Assembly: GCA_963707135.1 (NCBI GenBank)
Contig: CAVPOY010000002.1
Location: 1-64,000, forward strand
Length of the DNA: 64,000 nt
Reading direction: 5' to 3'
From: JBGSTR01 sp963707135
Lineage (GTDB): Bacteria; Pseudomonadota; Gammaproteobacteria; Chromatiales; Chromatiaceae
This document shows positions 19,308 through 27,939 of the stretch, piece by piece. Each line of letters starts with the position of its first letter. Position 1 is the stretch's first letter. The position numbers were made by a program, and so were the translations under genes. Under the pieces are notes generated by a model. The model had not been told where the DNA came from, searched no databases, and worked only from the letters and a program-made list of their open reading frames with translations.

Positions 19308-20719
19308 ACCGCCAACGCGCCGGGGACGCCAAGCTCGTGAAGCCGTGGGTCGCATCCTGGGTCCTGTTGCTGACACCCAGCCTGTCGTGGGCCGGCTATC
19401 CGGCCCTCCAGCCGTTGGTGGACGCGGCCGAGGAGGGCGCGGTCCTGACGCCGGAGCCGGGGACTTACGCCGGCCCCGTGGTGCTGGACAAGCCGCTCAC
19501 CATCGACGGGCGCGGCCAGGTGACCATCGACGGCGGTGGCAAGGGCACGGTGGTGCTGCTCGACACGGACGGCGCGACGCTTAAGGGACTGCACCTGACC
19601 AACTCCGGGGACTCTCACAACGATATCGACTCCGGCGTTCAGGTACGGGGCAAGTTCAATGTCATCAAAGACAATCTGATCGACCACTGCCTGTTCGGCG
19701 TGGACCTCCAGCAGTCCGAGAACAATGTGGTGCGCCGCAACCGTATCTCCTCGAAGCCGGTCGAGCTCGGGGTGCGCGGGGATGCCATCAGACTCTGGTA
19801 CAGCTTCAACAACCAGGTCACCGACAACATCATCCGCGGCGCCCGCGACACCGTGGTCTGGTACTCGAGGGACAATCTGATCGCACGCAACGACGCCCGC
19901 GGCGGCCGCTATTCACTGCACTTCATGTACTCCCAACACAACCGGGTCGAGGGCAACCACTACGAGGGCAACACGGTCGGAATCTTCCTGATGTACAGCG
20001 ACGGGGTCGTGCTCAGGGACAACCTGATCGCGAACGCGACCGGCTCGACCGGGATCGGCATCGGATTCAAGGAGACCTCGGACGTCACCATCGAGGACAA
20101 CCGAATCATCTATTGCGCCACGGGCCTGTACCTGGACGTCTCTCCCTACCAGCCGGATACGACCAACCGGTTCACGAATAATCTGATCGCGTACAACGGG
20201 GTCGGCGTGCGCTGGCTGAACGACTGGCACGGCAATGTATTCACCGGCAACCGCTTCAAGGGAAACATCACCCAGATGGTGGTCGAAGGCGGAAAGAGCG
20301 CGAACCGAAACCGCTGGGACGGCAACTTCTGGGACGATTACGAGGGCTTTGACCGCGACGGCGACGGTGTCGGCGACACACCCTACGAGCTTTACGCCTA
20401 CGCGGACAGGCTTTGGATGGACGTGCCGCCGGCCCAGTTCTTCAAGGGCTCGCCGATGCTGGAGGTCATCGACTTCCTGGAGCGACTCGCCCCCTTCAGC
20501 TCGCCCAACCTGCTGGTCAGCGACCCGCGACCCATGAAGCGGGCCGATATAGCGATTGCCGGCCTGGCTGGGGTCGCGGCCGGTATCGAGCCCGTTCCCG
20601 CCGTCGGTGCGCCCGACGACGATGACGACATCGAACCGGATGTCCCGGCCGCCCCGAAGGCGCCGGCTGCTGGTTTCGACGCCTACGAGGCGCTGCGCCG
20701 CTCACTCGAGCGGGAATAG
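19304..20719 (+). CDS. nosD: NosD, periplasmic copper-site maturation protein
   Basis: Exported right-handed beta-helix protein required with NosFY for assembly of the NosZ CuZ centre. About 471 aa from a TTG that overlaps the nosB stop (TTGA); a GTG at 19337 is the alternative and gives the signal peptide KPWVASWVLLLTPSLSWAG. The CASH/PbH1 repeats are obvious: NVIKDNLIDHCLFGVDLQQS, NQVTDNIIRGARDTVVWYS, HNRVEGNHYEGNTVGIFLMY and VTIEDNRIIYCATGLYLDVS. The signature WDGNFWDDYEGFDRDGDGVG is intact. The C-terminus is an acidic Ala/Pro tail. Confidence 0.95.
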   Translation: MNRQRAGDAKLVKPWVASWVLLLTPSLSWAGYPALQPLVDAAEEGAVLTPEPGTYAGPVVLDKPLTIDGRGQVTIDGGGKGTVVLLDTDGATLKGLHLTNSGDSHNDIDSGVQVRGKFNVIKDNLIDHCLFGVDLQQSENNVVRRNRISSKPVELGVRGDAIRLWYSFNNQVTDNIIRGARDTVVWYSRDNLIARNDARGGRYSLHFMYSQHNRVEGNHYEGNTVGIFLMYSDGVVLRDNLIANATGSTGIGIGFKETSDVTIEDNRIIYCATGLYLDVSPYQPDTTNRFTNNLIAYNGVGVRWLNDWHGNVFTGNRFKGNITQMVVEGGKSANRNRWDGNFWDDYEGFDRDGDGVGDTPYELYAYADRLWMDVPPAQFFKGSPMLEVIDFLERLAPFSSPNLLVSDPRPMKRADIAIAGLAGVAAGIEPVPAVGAPDDDDDIEPDVPAAPKAPAAGFDAYEALRRSLERE

Positions 20720-20725
20720 CGACAG

Positions 20726-21571
20726 ATGAACGATCGCAAGCCAAGACCCCGGGCCCCCCGCGTTTCCCCAAAGCGCCGCGAGCAGAGCCGCCGCGAGTTC
20801 CTGCGCTCCTCGGCACTGGCCGCGGGAGTTGTCTCGGCCGCGCTGTTGGGGCTGATCCCGCTCGCCGGCCGGGCCAATGCGCGACTGCGTCCGCCGGGCG
20901 CGCTGAAGGACCGGCTCGAGGAGCAGGAGTTTCTCGCGGCCTGCATAAAATGTGGCCAGTGCGTGCAGGTCTGCCCGGTCGAGGCCATCGGGCTTGCCGA
21001 TCTGGGCGACGGCGTTGGAATCGGGACTCCCTTCATCGACGCCCGCGACCAGGCCTGCGACTTCTCCTGCGACGGGCTCCAGTGCGTGCTGGCCTGCCCC
21101 ACGGGCGCGCTGACCCATGAGATCAATTACCCGGCGCAGTCGCGTATGGGTTTCGCGCGGCTGGCCCGACCGGACGCCTGCCTGGCCGTCCAGGGCAAGG
21201 GCTTCCAGGGGCAGGCCCGCGGCCCCGATTACCAGGGTAAGCTGCGTTACGAGGCGGTCGACCGCTGGACCCCGATCCCGGTGGCGGATCACCCCTATGA
21301 CCTGGAACTCTGCGATCTCTGTGTGCGTCAGTGCCCCATCGAGATCCGCATTGCCCAGTGCGAGGCCGGGACGCCGCCCTCCGGGGACCCAAATCAGTGC
21401 CCGCCGGCCCATGCTATTCGGCTTGCGCCCAGGGAGGGCGGCGGTGGCTCCATACCGGTCGTCGAGGACGGCTGCGTGGGCTGCGGCGTTTGCGAAATGA
21501 TCTGCCCGGTTGAGTCGGCCGCGATCGTCGTGGATATCGACCGGACCGCCGGCTCGGCCGGGATCGGCTGA
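20726..21571 (+). CDS. nosG: NosG, NapG-type polyferredoxin
   Basis: A 281-aa periplasmic iron-sulfur protein with a Tat signal (SRREFLRSSALAAGVVSAAL). It carries four [4Fe-4S] cysteine clusters: CIKCGQCVQVCP, CDFSCDGLQCVLACP, CDLCVRQCP and CVGCGVCEMICP. Homologous to NapG. In clade II nos systems NosG works with membrane NosH to take electrons from menaquinol to the periplasmic cytochromes, replacing NosR. It starts 6 bases after the nosD stop and ends 7 bases before nosH. Confidence 0.93.
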   Translation: MNDRKPRPRAPRVSPKRREQSRREFLRSSALAAGVVSAALLGLIPLAGRANARLRPPGALKDRLEEQEFLAACIKCGQCVQVCPVEAIGLADLGDGVGIGTPFIDARDQACDFSCDGLQCVLACPTGALTHEINYPAQSRMGFARLARPDACLAVQGKGFQGQARGPDYQGKLRYEAVDRWTPIPVADHPYDLELCDLCVRQCPIEIRIAQCEAGTPPSGDPNQCPPAHAIRLAPREGGGGSIPVVEDGCVGCGVCEMICPVESAAIVVDIDRTAGSAGIG

Positions 21572-21578
21572 GCGACCC

Positions 21579-22557
21579 ATGAGCTACTTCGTCGATTCGC
21601 TGCGTCAACTGATCGGCATGAAGCCCGCCAAGCCGCAGGCGGACGAGCGCTTGCCGGAGGTCGTGGCCATCTATGCCGAAAAGCGCAAGGAAAAGCTGAG
21701 CAAGGAGAAGCTCATGGAGGTCGAGGCCGGGAGGGCGCTGGCCCACGACCGTCACAAGTGGCGCAACCGTCGCTGGGCGACCCTGATTGTCGTGAACCTG
21801 CTGTTCGTCGCCTCCTATGTCCTCGACGTCCAGCTCCTGGAGGGGGCCTTGACCGGGTCGCGATTCGTGGGTTTCCACATGGCCGACCTGAACTCGGCCT
21901 TGCAGGTCATGCTGGCCTACCAAGCACGTCGTCCTGAATCTGGTCATCGGCACGGCCACCGTGTTCGTACTCTGGTTGCTGCTCGGCGGTCGCACCTTCT
22001 GCTCCTGGGTCTGTCCCTACCACCTGATCGCCGAATGGGCGGAGGCGGTTCACCTGAAGCTTGCGGAAAAGAAATGGGTCAAGGACATCCAGTTCCATCG
22101 CGGGGTGCGGGCGGTCTTCTATGTGATCTTCGCGCTGCTGGCGGCGCTGACCGGATACACGGTGTTCGAGACCATATCTCCGACCGGTATCCTGAGTCGC
22201 GCCCTGATCTACGGACCCGGCATCGCGCTGCTTTGGGTGCTGGCGCTGCTGGCGTTCGAGGTCCTTGTTTCCCGCCGCGCCTGGTGCCGCTATGTGTGCC
22301 CGATAGGCATCACCTACGGCCTGGTCGGCACCCTCTCGCCGGTGCGGGTGCAGTACAACGTGCAGAGCTGTCATCACGAGGGGGACTGCCGCAAGATTTG
22401 CCTGGTGCCCCACGTGCTGGACGTGACCATCCGGGGACGCGCCAAGGCTGTCGACACCGACATCGGCGCCGACTGCACGCGCTGCGGTCTGTGCGTCGAC
22501 ATCTGTCCCACCAGCTCGCTGAGCTTCAAGGTGAAGGGTCTGGAAAAGGCGCTCTAA
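21579..22557 (+). CDS. nosH: NosH, NapH-type membrane iron-sulfur protein (one frameshift)
   Basis: Inner-membrane polyferredoxin of about 325 aa. A cytoplasmic N-terminus with a charged helix (AEKRKEKLSKEKLMEVEAG) is followed by membrane segments (WATLIVVNLLFVASYVLDV and others), the NapH/NosR/CcoG motifs GGRTFCSWVCPYHLIAEW and SRRAWCRYVCPIGITYG, and two C-terminal cluster motifs, CHHEGDCRKICLVPHVLD and CTRCGLCVDICPTSS. The frame changes near 21921: removing one C in TACCAAGCAC restores LAYKHVVLNLVIGTATV. It probably oxidises quinol and feeds NosG. Confidence 0.9.
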
Positions 22558-22631
22558 ACCCCTCTAACCCTTCCTGCCCCGACGCCGTAATCCTTGCCGT
22601 CCGCGGTCGCGGGCCTCACTGGAACTGGCAC

Positions 22632-23561
22632 TTGATCAGATTCGAAGCCGTAGTAAAGCGTTTCCGCCGCCAAGTCGTGCTCAAGGGTGTGGACCTGACC
22701 ATCGAGCGCGGCCATCGGGTTGCGCTCGTCGGCTCCAACGGGGCGGGAAAGACCACGCTGATCCGCTGCCTGCTCGGCGAGTACCGCTGCGAGGGCAGGG
22801 TGAGCGTCGATGGCCTGGACCCGCGCGAGCACCGTCAGCAGGTACTCTCCAAGATAGGCTTCGTGCCTCAGCTGCCTCCACCGCTGAAGATGCCGGTGAG
22901 TCAGCTGCTGCGGTTTGCGGCCGGGGTCTGCGGCGCCGAGGTGGGGCGAATGGAGGAGGTCGCACGGCGCCTGGGACTGGACGTCGGACAGTTCCGGCAC
23001 CAGCCGTTCGTCAAGCTCTCGGGCGGTCAGAAGCAGAAGCTCCTGATCAGCATCGCGCTGGGCCGCGATACGGAGTTGCTGGTCATGGACGAGCCCGCGG
23101 CCAACCTGGACCCGGAGGCGCGTCATATCTTTTTCGAGCTGCTGGCCGAGCGTCAGGAGCGGGTTGCGATGCTCATCTCCAGCCACCGCCTGGATGAGGT
23201 GGCGGCCCTGGTCAACCGCGTGGTCGAGCTGGATTACGGCGTCGTGGTGCTCGACGACCGCGTCGCGGACCTGGTGGATCTCAGCAGCCGGCTGCATTGC
23301 CATGCGGTGCTGACGCGCCCGGAGGAGGCATTCGGGAGGGCCGTCGCCGCCTGGGGCTTCACTACCGGCGACGGTGGGCGCACCTGGGACGGCTGGGTGC
23401 CGGGACCGGACCGTTTGCGGTTCCTCGGGATGTTGTCCCGCTACGCGGCGTTGCTGGCGCACATCCGTATGGACGAGTCCGCCGGGGGTGAGCAAGGGGG
23501 GTCCGTTAGCAAAGCCGCCGAGGCCCCGAATGCCGAGTCCAAGGAGGTGCGCTATGCCTGA
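22632..23561 (+). CDS. nosF: NosF, ABC transporter ATPase for NosZ maturation
   Basis: Cytoplasmic ABC ATPase, 309 aa, partner of NosY and NosD. Walker A is LVGSNGAGKTTLI, the signature is KLSGGQKQKLL, Walker B is ELLVMDEPAANLD and the switch His is in LISSHRLDEV. I take the TTG at 22632 (followed by IRFEAVVKRFRRQVVLKG) because this is where family similarity begins and no ATG or GTG fits; the ribosome site is weak. The C-terminal extension (about residues 215-309) is typical of NosF. It ends overlapping nosL by 8 bases. Confidence 0.92.
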   Translation: MIRFEAVVKRFRRQVVLKGVDLTIERGHRVALVGSNGAGKTTLIRCLLGEYRCEGRVSVDGLDPREHRQQVLSKIGFVPQLPPPLKMPVSQLLRFAAGVCGAEVGRMEEVARRLGLDVGQFRHQPFVKLSGGQKQKLLISIALGRDTELLVMDEPAANLDPEARHIFFELLAERQERVAMLISSHRLDEVAALVNRVVELDYGVVVLDDRVADLVDLSSRLHCHAVLTRPEEAFGRAVAAWGFTTGDGGRTWDGWVPGPDRLRFLGMLSRYAALLAHIRMDESAGGEQGGSVSKAAEAPNAESKEVRYA

Positions 23562-24012
23562 CCCGCGTCTATTGATGCTACTGCCGGCCCTCTTGCTGGT
23601 CGCCTGTGGCGGTGACCCGGGCACCGGGCCCGTCGAGGTGAAATGGGACCGGGTCACTTGCGAGCGCTGCCGGATGGTGCTCTCGGACCGAAAACACGCG
23701 GCGCAGGTAAGGCTTCGCGAATCGGATGGGCGATCGCGTGTCCATCCGTTCGACGATATCGGCTGTGCGCTGATCTGGCTGCAGAGCGATCCTTCGCGGG
23801 ATACCCCATCGACCGAGATCTGGGTCAACGATTGGCGCAACGGCGACTGGATCGACGCCCGCACGGCCTTCTACGTCCCGAACCAGGTGACGCCGATGGA
23901 GTACGGTCTCGGCGCGCAGCGCGAAAGCGCCGACGGCGCGTTGAGCTTCGACGAGGCCAGGGCCCGGGTCCTGGAGGTCGAGCAGGGTGGCGGCCGGCAC
24001 TCGGGACACTAG
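23554..24012 (+). CDS. nosL: NosL, periplasmic copper chaperone lipoprotein
   Basis: A 152-aa outer-membrane-type lipoprotein: short signal and lipobox LLLVAC with Cys lipidation. The NosL Cu(I)-binding motif is in TCERCRMVLSDRKHAAQV (CXXCXM), followed by HPFDDIGCALIWLQ and EIWVNDWRNGDWIDARTAFY. It delivers copper for CuZ assembly through NosDFY. The ATG overlaps the nosF stop and follows a strong AAGGAGG. Confidence 0.94.
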   Translation: MPDPRLLMLLPALLLVACGGDPGTGPVEVKWDRVTCERCRMVLSDRKHAAQVRLRESDGRSRVHPFDDIGCALIWLQSDPSRDTPSTEIWVNDWRNGDWIDARTAFYVPNQVTPMEYGLGAQRESADGALSFDEARARVLEVEQGGGRHSGH

Positions 24013-24113
24013 CCGCGGGCCGGACAGGTTTGGCTCGTGTGGCTCCTGCGGGTCTCCGTTGGCCGCGGCGGCAGATTGAGGATCGGCGCGATACGCCGGG
24101 AGATGACTGACTC

Positions 24114-24941
24114 GTGAAGCACCTGTCGCTGACCGCCTATACGGACGTCCTGGAGTCGCTGCGCGCGAAATGGTTTCTGGTCTACAGCGCGGTCTTCGGC
24201 GGCATCCTGGTGCTGCTCTTCCTGTTCGGTGTCACCGAGTCCAGGATCATGGGCTTCACGGGCCTTTCGCGGCTCCTGGTCACCTATATCCAGCTCTCGA
24301 TGGCGATCCTTCCGGTTTTCGTCCTGGTAACGACGGTGCGCTCGGTGGCCGGCGACCGCGAGGCCGGGGTCTTCGAATACCTTTTGTCGCTCCCGATCGG
24401 TCTCGGGGCCTGGTACTGGGGCAAACTAATCGGGCGCTTTGCCGTGGTCTTCCTGCCGGTACTGATCGCCATGTTCGGCGGCGTGCTCTGGGGGGCGTTC
24501 AGGGGGGCGGAGGTACCCTGGGGGCTGATCGGCTACTACACGCTTCTGTTGATGGCGCTGGCCTGGTGTTTCCTCGGCATCGGTATGCTGATCTCGACGC
24601 TGGCGCGCAACGCGGACGTGGCCCAGGGCGCGGCGTTCGTGATCTGGCTGACGCTGCTCTTGTTCCTGGATCTGATTCTGCTCGGCGTCATGATCCGCGA
24701 GCAGCTGCCGCCGGAATCGGCGGTCGCCATCGCGCTGGCGAATCCGATGCAGGTCTTTCGCACCGCCGCGATGATGCTGTTCGACCGGCAGCTGGTGCTG
24801 CTCGGCCCGTCGGCCTATCTGATCCTGGACGCCTTCGGGGAGGCCGGTTACATGGTCTACGCACTGGTCTATCCGTTGCTGCTCGGAACCCTGTGTGCAT
24901 TCGGCGGCTATCTGCTTTTCAGGCGCAGCGACCTGCCCTGA
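24114..24941 (+). CDS. nosY: NosY, ABC transporter permease
   Basis: A 275-aa ABC-2 type permease with six hydrophobic segments, including AVFGGILVLLFLFGV, LSMAILPVFVLVTTVRSVAG, FAVVFLPVLIAMFGGVLWG, YTLLLMALAWCFLGIGMLI, AAFVIWLTLLLFLDLILLGV and YALVYPLLLGTLCAFGG. The signature VAGDREAGVFEYLLSLPI is typical of NosY. Start is GTG at 24114. It is the last nos gene, about 100 bases after nosL, and is convergent with slp. Confidence 0.93.
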   Translation: MKHLSLTAYTDVLESLRAKWFLVYSAVFGGILVLLFLFGVTESRIMGFTGLSRLLVTYIQLSMAILPVFVLVTTVRSVAGDREAGVFEYLLSLPIGLGAWYWGKLIGRFAVVFLPVLIAMFGGVLWGAFRGAEVPWGLIGYYTLLLMALAWCFLGIGMLISTLARNADVAQGAAFVIWLTLLLFLDLILLGVMIREQLPPESAVAIALANPMQVFRTAAMMLFDRQLVLLGPSAYLILDAFGEAGYMVYALVYPLLLGTLCAFGGYLLFRRSDLP

Positions 24942-24951
24942 TCGGGCGGTC

Positions 24952-24970
24952 GGCCGAAAGGGGCTCGGCC
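24952..24970. terminator. Weak bidirectional hairpin between nosY and slp
   Basis: GGCCGA and TCGGCC form a 6-bp stem with a 7-base loop in the 29-base gap between two convergent genes. Position is the main support. Confidence 0.3.
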
Positions 24971-25495
24971 TTACCAGGGTCCCCACCAGGGCCCCCAGGG
25001 GCGATACCAGGGCGAATACCAGGGGTCGTACCAGGGAGAGGGGTAGGACCCGGCCGGCAGCGGCTCCGGCCACAGGTGTCGGACCTCGGCCTCGACGATG
25101 GGGAACGGGTAGGGGTAGTCGCCTACCGGGCGGGTCTCCACCCCCCGGAGTCGACCCGCGATGGTTAGCAGCCGGTCGTTCGGCAGCTCGGCCGGATCGA
25201 GGAATCCCGGCGCCCGGGCGATGAAGCGACCCTCGCCGGGTGCGTCCGAACGGGGCTCTCCGTTTCCGTGCAGCGGGCGCGCCAGGATCTCGATCTCGGT
25301 CGTCCGCGGCAGGTTCTGGACGCCGATGATGGTGCCGCCCCAGCGCAGGCGCCGGCCGATAAAACGCGCCGGGTCCCTCTGAACCTCTGCCGGTTGCACC
25401 GAGGTTTCCGGAGCGGTCCGAATCGCCTGGGGGACGTTGGACGCGCAGCCGCAGAGCGACAGCAGCGCGCAGATCAAGGCAGCTGGACGGATCAT
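24971..25495 (-). CDS. slp: Slp family outer-membrane lipoprotein
   Basis: A 174-aa lipoprotein. Signal and lipobox LICALLSLCGC, then the Slp-type domain: DPARFIGRRLRWGGTIIGVQ, TEIEILARPLHGNGEPRSDA, GRFIARAPGFLDPAEL, RLLTIAGRLRGVE and YPYPFPIVEAEVRHLWP. Slp proteins are stress- or starvation-linked outer-membrane lipoproteins of unclear function. Unusually, the last 21 residues are nearly all Pro, Trp, Tyr, Gly, Ser and Arg (PWYDPWYSPWYRPWGPWW). Confidence 0.87.
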   Translation of the reverse strand: MIRPAALICALLSLCGCASNVPQAIRTAPETSVQPAEVQRDPARFIGRRLRWGGTIIGVQNLPRTTEIEILARPLHGNGEPRSDAPGEGRFIARAPGFLDPAELPNDRLLTIAGRLRGVETRPVGDYPYPFPIVEAEVRHLWPEPLPAGSYPSPWYDPWYSPWYRPWGPWWGPW

Positions 25496-25740
25496 CGGTG
25501 CCTGGATGCCTCTTGTGCCCCGAATCGAGTCCGGCCCGGTTTCGGTGCCGATTTTCCGCCGATTCTAAGCGAAAAGAGGGCTGAGCGGAGGGGACCGGAC
25601 TCGCCGACCCGATCAACGGGGGTGCCCCGTCTCCACCGGACGGTTATTGATTACTTCAGCCGGTCCAGGCTCGCCGGTTCGGTTGAAATGGTGCGTGTAG
25701 CTTAGTAGCCTCGTAGCGCTAACGATCGAGGACCGAAACC

Positions 25741-26082
25741 ATGTCGCTTTTCCCGTTGAGTTACCGAGTCGTCGGCCAGGACGATTTCATGCTGGAGATC
25801 TCCGTGGATGCCTCCGGAGCGTATGTCGTCAATACCGGCGATCACACCAGCCACGAGCCGCGCCGCGGGACGCTCAGGGGCGACCGTCTGCCACAGCTCG
25901 TCGCGGTCCTCGAGCGGCTTGGCGCGCCGCGCGAGCACCCGGCGCCGGAGGGCACCACGGGATTCGTGGCAGAACTGGTCCTGGGCAAGGCGCCCGACGC
26001 CCGCGTCTATCACTTCTGGGAGGGCGCGCTCGACGAGGAGCTCGACCTGAAGGCCGTGGTCCATCAGCTGGATCTCATCTGA
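25741..26082 (+). CDS. Conserved-looking hypothetical protein, 113 aa
   Basis: Small soluble acidic protein with no signal or membrane segment. Sequence runs SLFPLSYRVVGQDDFMLEIS, then a strand-rich region, HEPRRGTLRGDRLPQLVAVL and a C-terminal ELDLKAVVHQLDLI. The codon pattern is strongly GC3, like real genes here, and the ATG sits at a plausible distance from an AT-richer upstream stretch. I do not recognise a family. Confidence 0.6.
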   Translation: MSLFPLSYRVVGQDDFMLEISVDASGAYVVNTGDHTSHEPRRGTLRGDRLPQLVAVLERLGAPREHPAPEGTTGFVAELVLGKAPDARVYHFWEGALDEELDLKAVVHQLDLI

Positions 26083-26169
26083 ACAGGGCGCGGCGCCGGT
26101 TGGTCTGGCGGGCGCGGGCGTCGGATAGGGATCGTTTCGCTTCGGCGGGAACCTGATCCGGTGCGATCG

Positions 26170-26931
26170 TCAACGCGCCAGGGCAAGGTCCAGCCGTGCG
26201 CCTGTCGGATTCTCGCGACGCGGGTTTCCGAGCCTGCCGAGCACGTGATCGATCAGCGCCTGCAGCTGGCGCGACGAGTGCTCGAACCTGAGGCCGACCA
26301 GATGAAGGTTTGCCCAGACCGTCTTGTCCTCACGGACTGATTCGCGGTGAAAGACCCGGGCGCGCAGCGTCAGGCTGGGTAGGTCGGCGGTTCCGCCGAG
26401 TGCAAGCTGGATGCTCTGGTCCTCGGCATAGGAGCTGAACGACGTCACCCACAGCTCGCCTTTCCGGATCTCGGACAGGGTCTCCTGCATATCGGCCGTA
26501 TCTCCGAATACGATTTCCAGACGCTCGGCGCATCGGGTGCCGCCCGTGTCCGCGTCGGACTGCCGCGCCATCAACATACCCAGTAGCCGCTCGAGCCGAA
26601 GCTCGCTTCTCGGCGACAGGCTCGCAAACCTCGAGGCGACCAGGATACGACCGTCGTCGATGGGCTGGGTGCGGAGCACCTCCGCGTAAGCGGATATGGA
26701 CTCGCCGTTCGTCCAAGGAAACTGGACCCGGAACTGATCCCCGACCTGCAACGCGGGGCTGCGGAGCACGAAACCCGCTCCGCCCCAGGAGAGATCCCGG
26801 TTGCGCGCGCTGATCGATGTCTCCTCGGGGACCGCCACAATGCTGATCGGAAAATCGACCTGGACGCGGGTCTGCGTGCGTTTTTCCGGGTTGGCCGTCG
26901 AATCCCGGGTGTCTAAATTTATTTCTTGCAT
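26170..26931 (-). CDS. PilZ domain protein (putative c-di-GMP receptor)
   Basis: A 253-aa cytoplasmic protein. The first half has PilZ features: the Arg-rich switch EKRTQTRVQVDFPISI and the DLSWGGAGFVL motif (D/NXSXXG), then VGDQFRVQFPW and ILVASRFASLSPR. The second half (about 135-240) looks like a degenerate repeat, ending LVGLRFEHSSRQLQALIDHV. The start at 26931 (MQEINLDTRD) is chosen where similarity begins; an upstream in-frame start at 27045 would add 38 residues. The output partner is unknown. Confidence 0.75.
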   Translation of the reverse strand: MQEINLDTRDSTANPEKRTQTRVQVDFPISIVAVPEETSISARNRDLSWGGAGFVLRSPALQVGDQFRVQFPWTNGESISAYAEVLRTQPIDDGRILVASRFASLSPRSELRLERLLGMLMARQSDADTGGTRCAERLEIVFGDTADMQETLSEIRKGELWVTSFSSYAEDQSIQLALGGTADLPSLTLRARVFHRESVREDKTVWANLHLVGLRFEHSSRQLQALIDHVLGRLGNPRRENPTGARLDLALAR

Positions 26932-27136
26932 GCCGGCTGAGGCTGAGGCTGGAGGTCCTGCGCGGTAGCCATGCAAGGCGGGGGCCATGGTAAAAAAACG
27001 ATATCTATCAGAATTATATGTCTGGCGCCGGGTGCGGCGGGCCAAACTGGACGGTCCGGCACGGGGAAGATCGTGTCAGATTGAGACACTTTCCGGCGAG
27101 GGCGCCGTGGGTCCGGCGTGCCCTGCAAACGAGCGC

Positions 27137-27838
27137 CTACCAGTGCTCCGCGAACGGTCTCAGGTCGAGCTCGAACGTCCACGCCGACCGGGGTTGGCGC
27201 GCGAGGAAGAATACGCTCTCGGCGATGTCCTCCGGCCGAGCGAAGAATTCATCGGGCGCGTCCGGGACCATCGCGCGGGACGCGGGCATGTCGACCACGG
27301 CGTCGATAATGACATAGGCCACGTGTATGCCCTCGGGGCCGAGCTTGCGCGCCAGTGATTGAGCCAGGCTGCGCTGGGCGGACTTGGCCGCCGCGAAAGC
27401 GACGAATCCCGCGCCGCCCTTGAGCGACGCCGTGGCCCCGATGACGATGATGTTGCCGCGACCGGCGTAGCGCATGTCCGGGATCACCTGCCGTGACGCC
27501 AGCAGGAGACCGTAGGCGTTGACGCGCCAGGCACGCTCGAAGGCGTCTGGGGTGGTGGTGTCGATGTCGCCGAACTCCCGGGTCGAGGCGTTGTAAATCA
27601 GGGTATCCGGACGTCCCATCTCGCGCCGTATCTGGCCGAATACCCGCTCGAGGTCGACCGGGTCGGTGGCGTCGCAGCCATAGGCCTGGGCACCGGCGAT
27701 GTCTCCGGTCAGGTCCTCCAGGCCCTCCCGGCCGCGGGCGAGGAGGGCGACTCGGTAGCCGGCCCGACTGAACTGGCGCGCGAAGGCGGCGCCGTTTCCG
27801 GGGCCGGCGCCGACGATGACGCAGACGGGTACGCTCAT
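27137..27838 (-). CDS. Short-chain dehydrogenase/reductase-like protein lacking the catalytic Tyr
   Basis: A 233-aa Rossmann-fold protein. The N-terminal nucleotide site is VIVGAGPGNGAAFARQFSRA, with an acidic/basic second strand (RVALLARGREGL), then CDATDP and LIYNAS. The Ser region is IVIGATASLKGGAGF. The YXXXK catalytic motif reads FAAAK, so Lys is kept but Tyr is Phe. This combination resembles the atypical SDR subgroup c10, which also lacks Tyr. Substrate unknown, and ordinary dehydrogenase chemistry may be lost. CACCAGGAGCAAGC precedes the start. Confidence 0.8.
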   Translation of the reverse strand: MSVPVCVIVGAGPGNGAAFARQFSRAGYRVALLARGREGLEDLTGDIAGAQAYGCDATDPVDLERVFGQIRREMGRPDTLIYNASTREFGDIDTTTPDAFERAWRVNAYGLLLASRQVIPDMRYAGRGNIIVIGATASLKGGAGFVAFAAAKSAQRSLAQSLARKLGPEGIHVAYVIIDAVVDMPASRAMVPDAPDEFFARPEDIAESVFFLARQPRSAWTFELDLRPFAEHW

Positions 27839-27939
27839 GCTTGCTCCTGGTGATTGTGGATATCGGCCGAGGTCTTCGCCGGTGTAGGAGAGTGCCGACG
27901 CATTGTGCCTCCCGCGCGAGCGATTCGCTTGGCGTCTCT

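Noticed and set aside
17319..19376. 685-aa minus-strand open frame across the cytochrome and nosB genes
   Set aside because: The plus strand carries haem motifs and membrane segments with proper starts. The minus-strand frame is a composition artefact of high GC3.
22624..22640. TGGCACTTGATCAG just before nosF, identical to part of the dispersed repeat
   Set aside because: Only 14 bases match, neither the partner arm nor the element ends are present, and the bases form the nosF start region. Likely coincidence.
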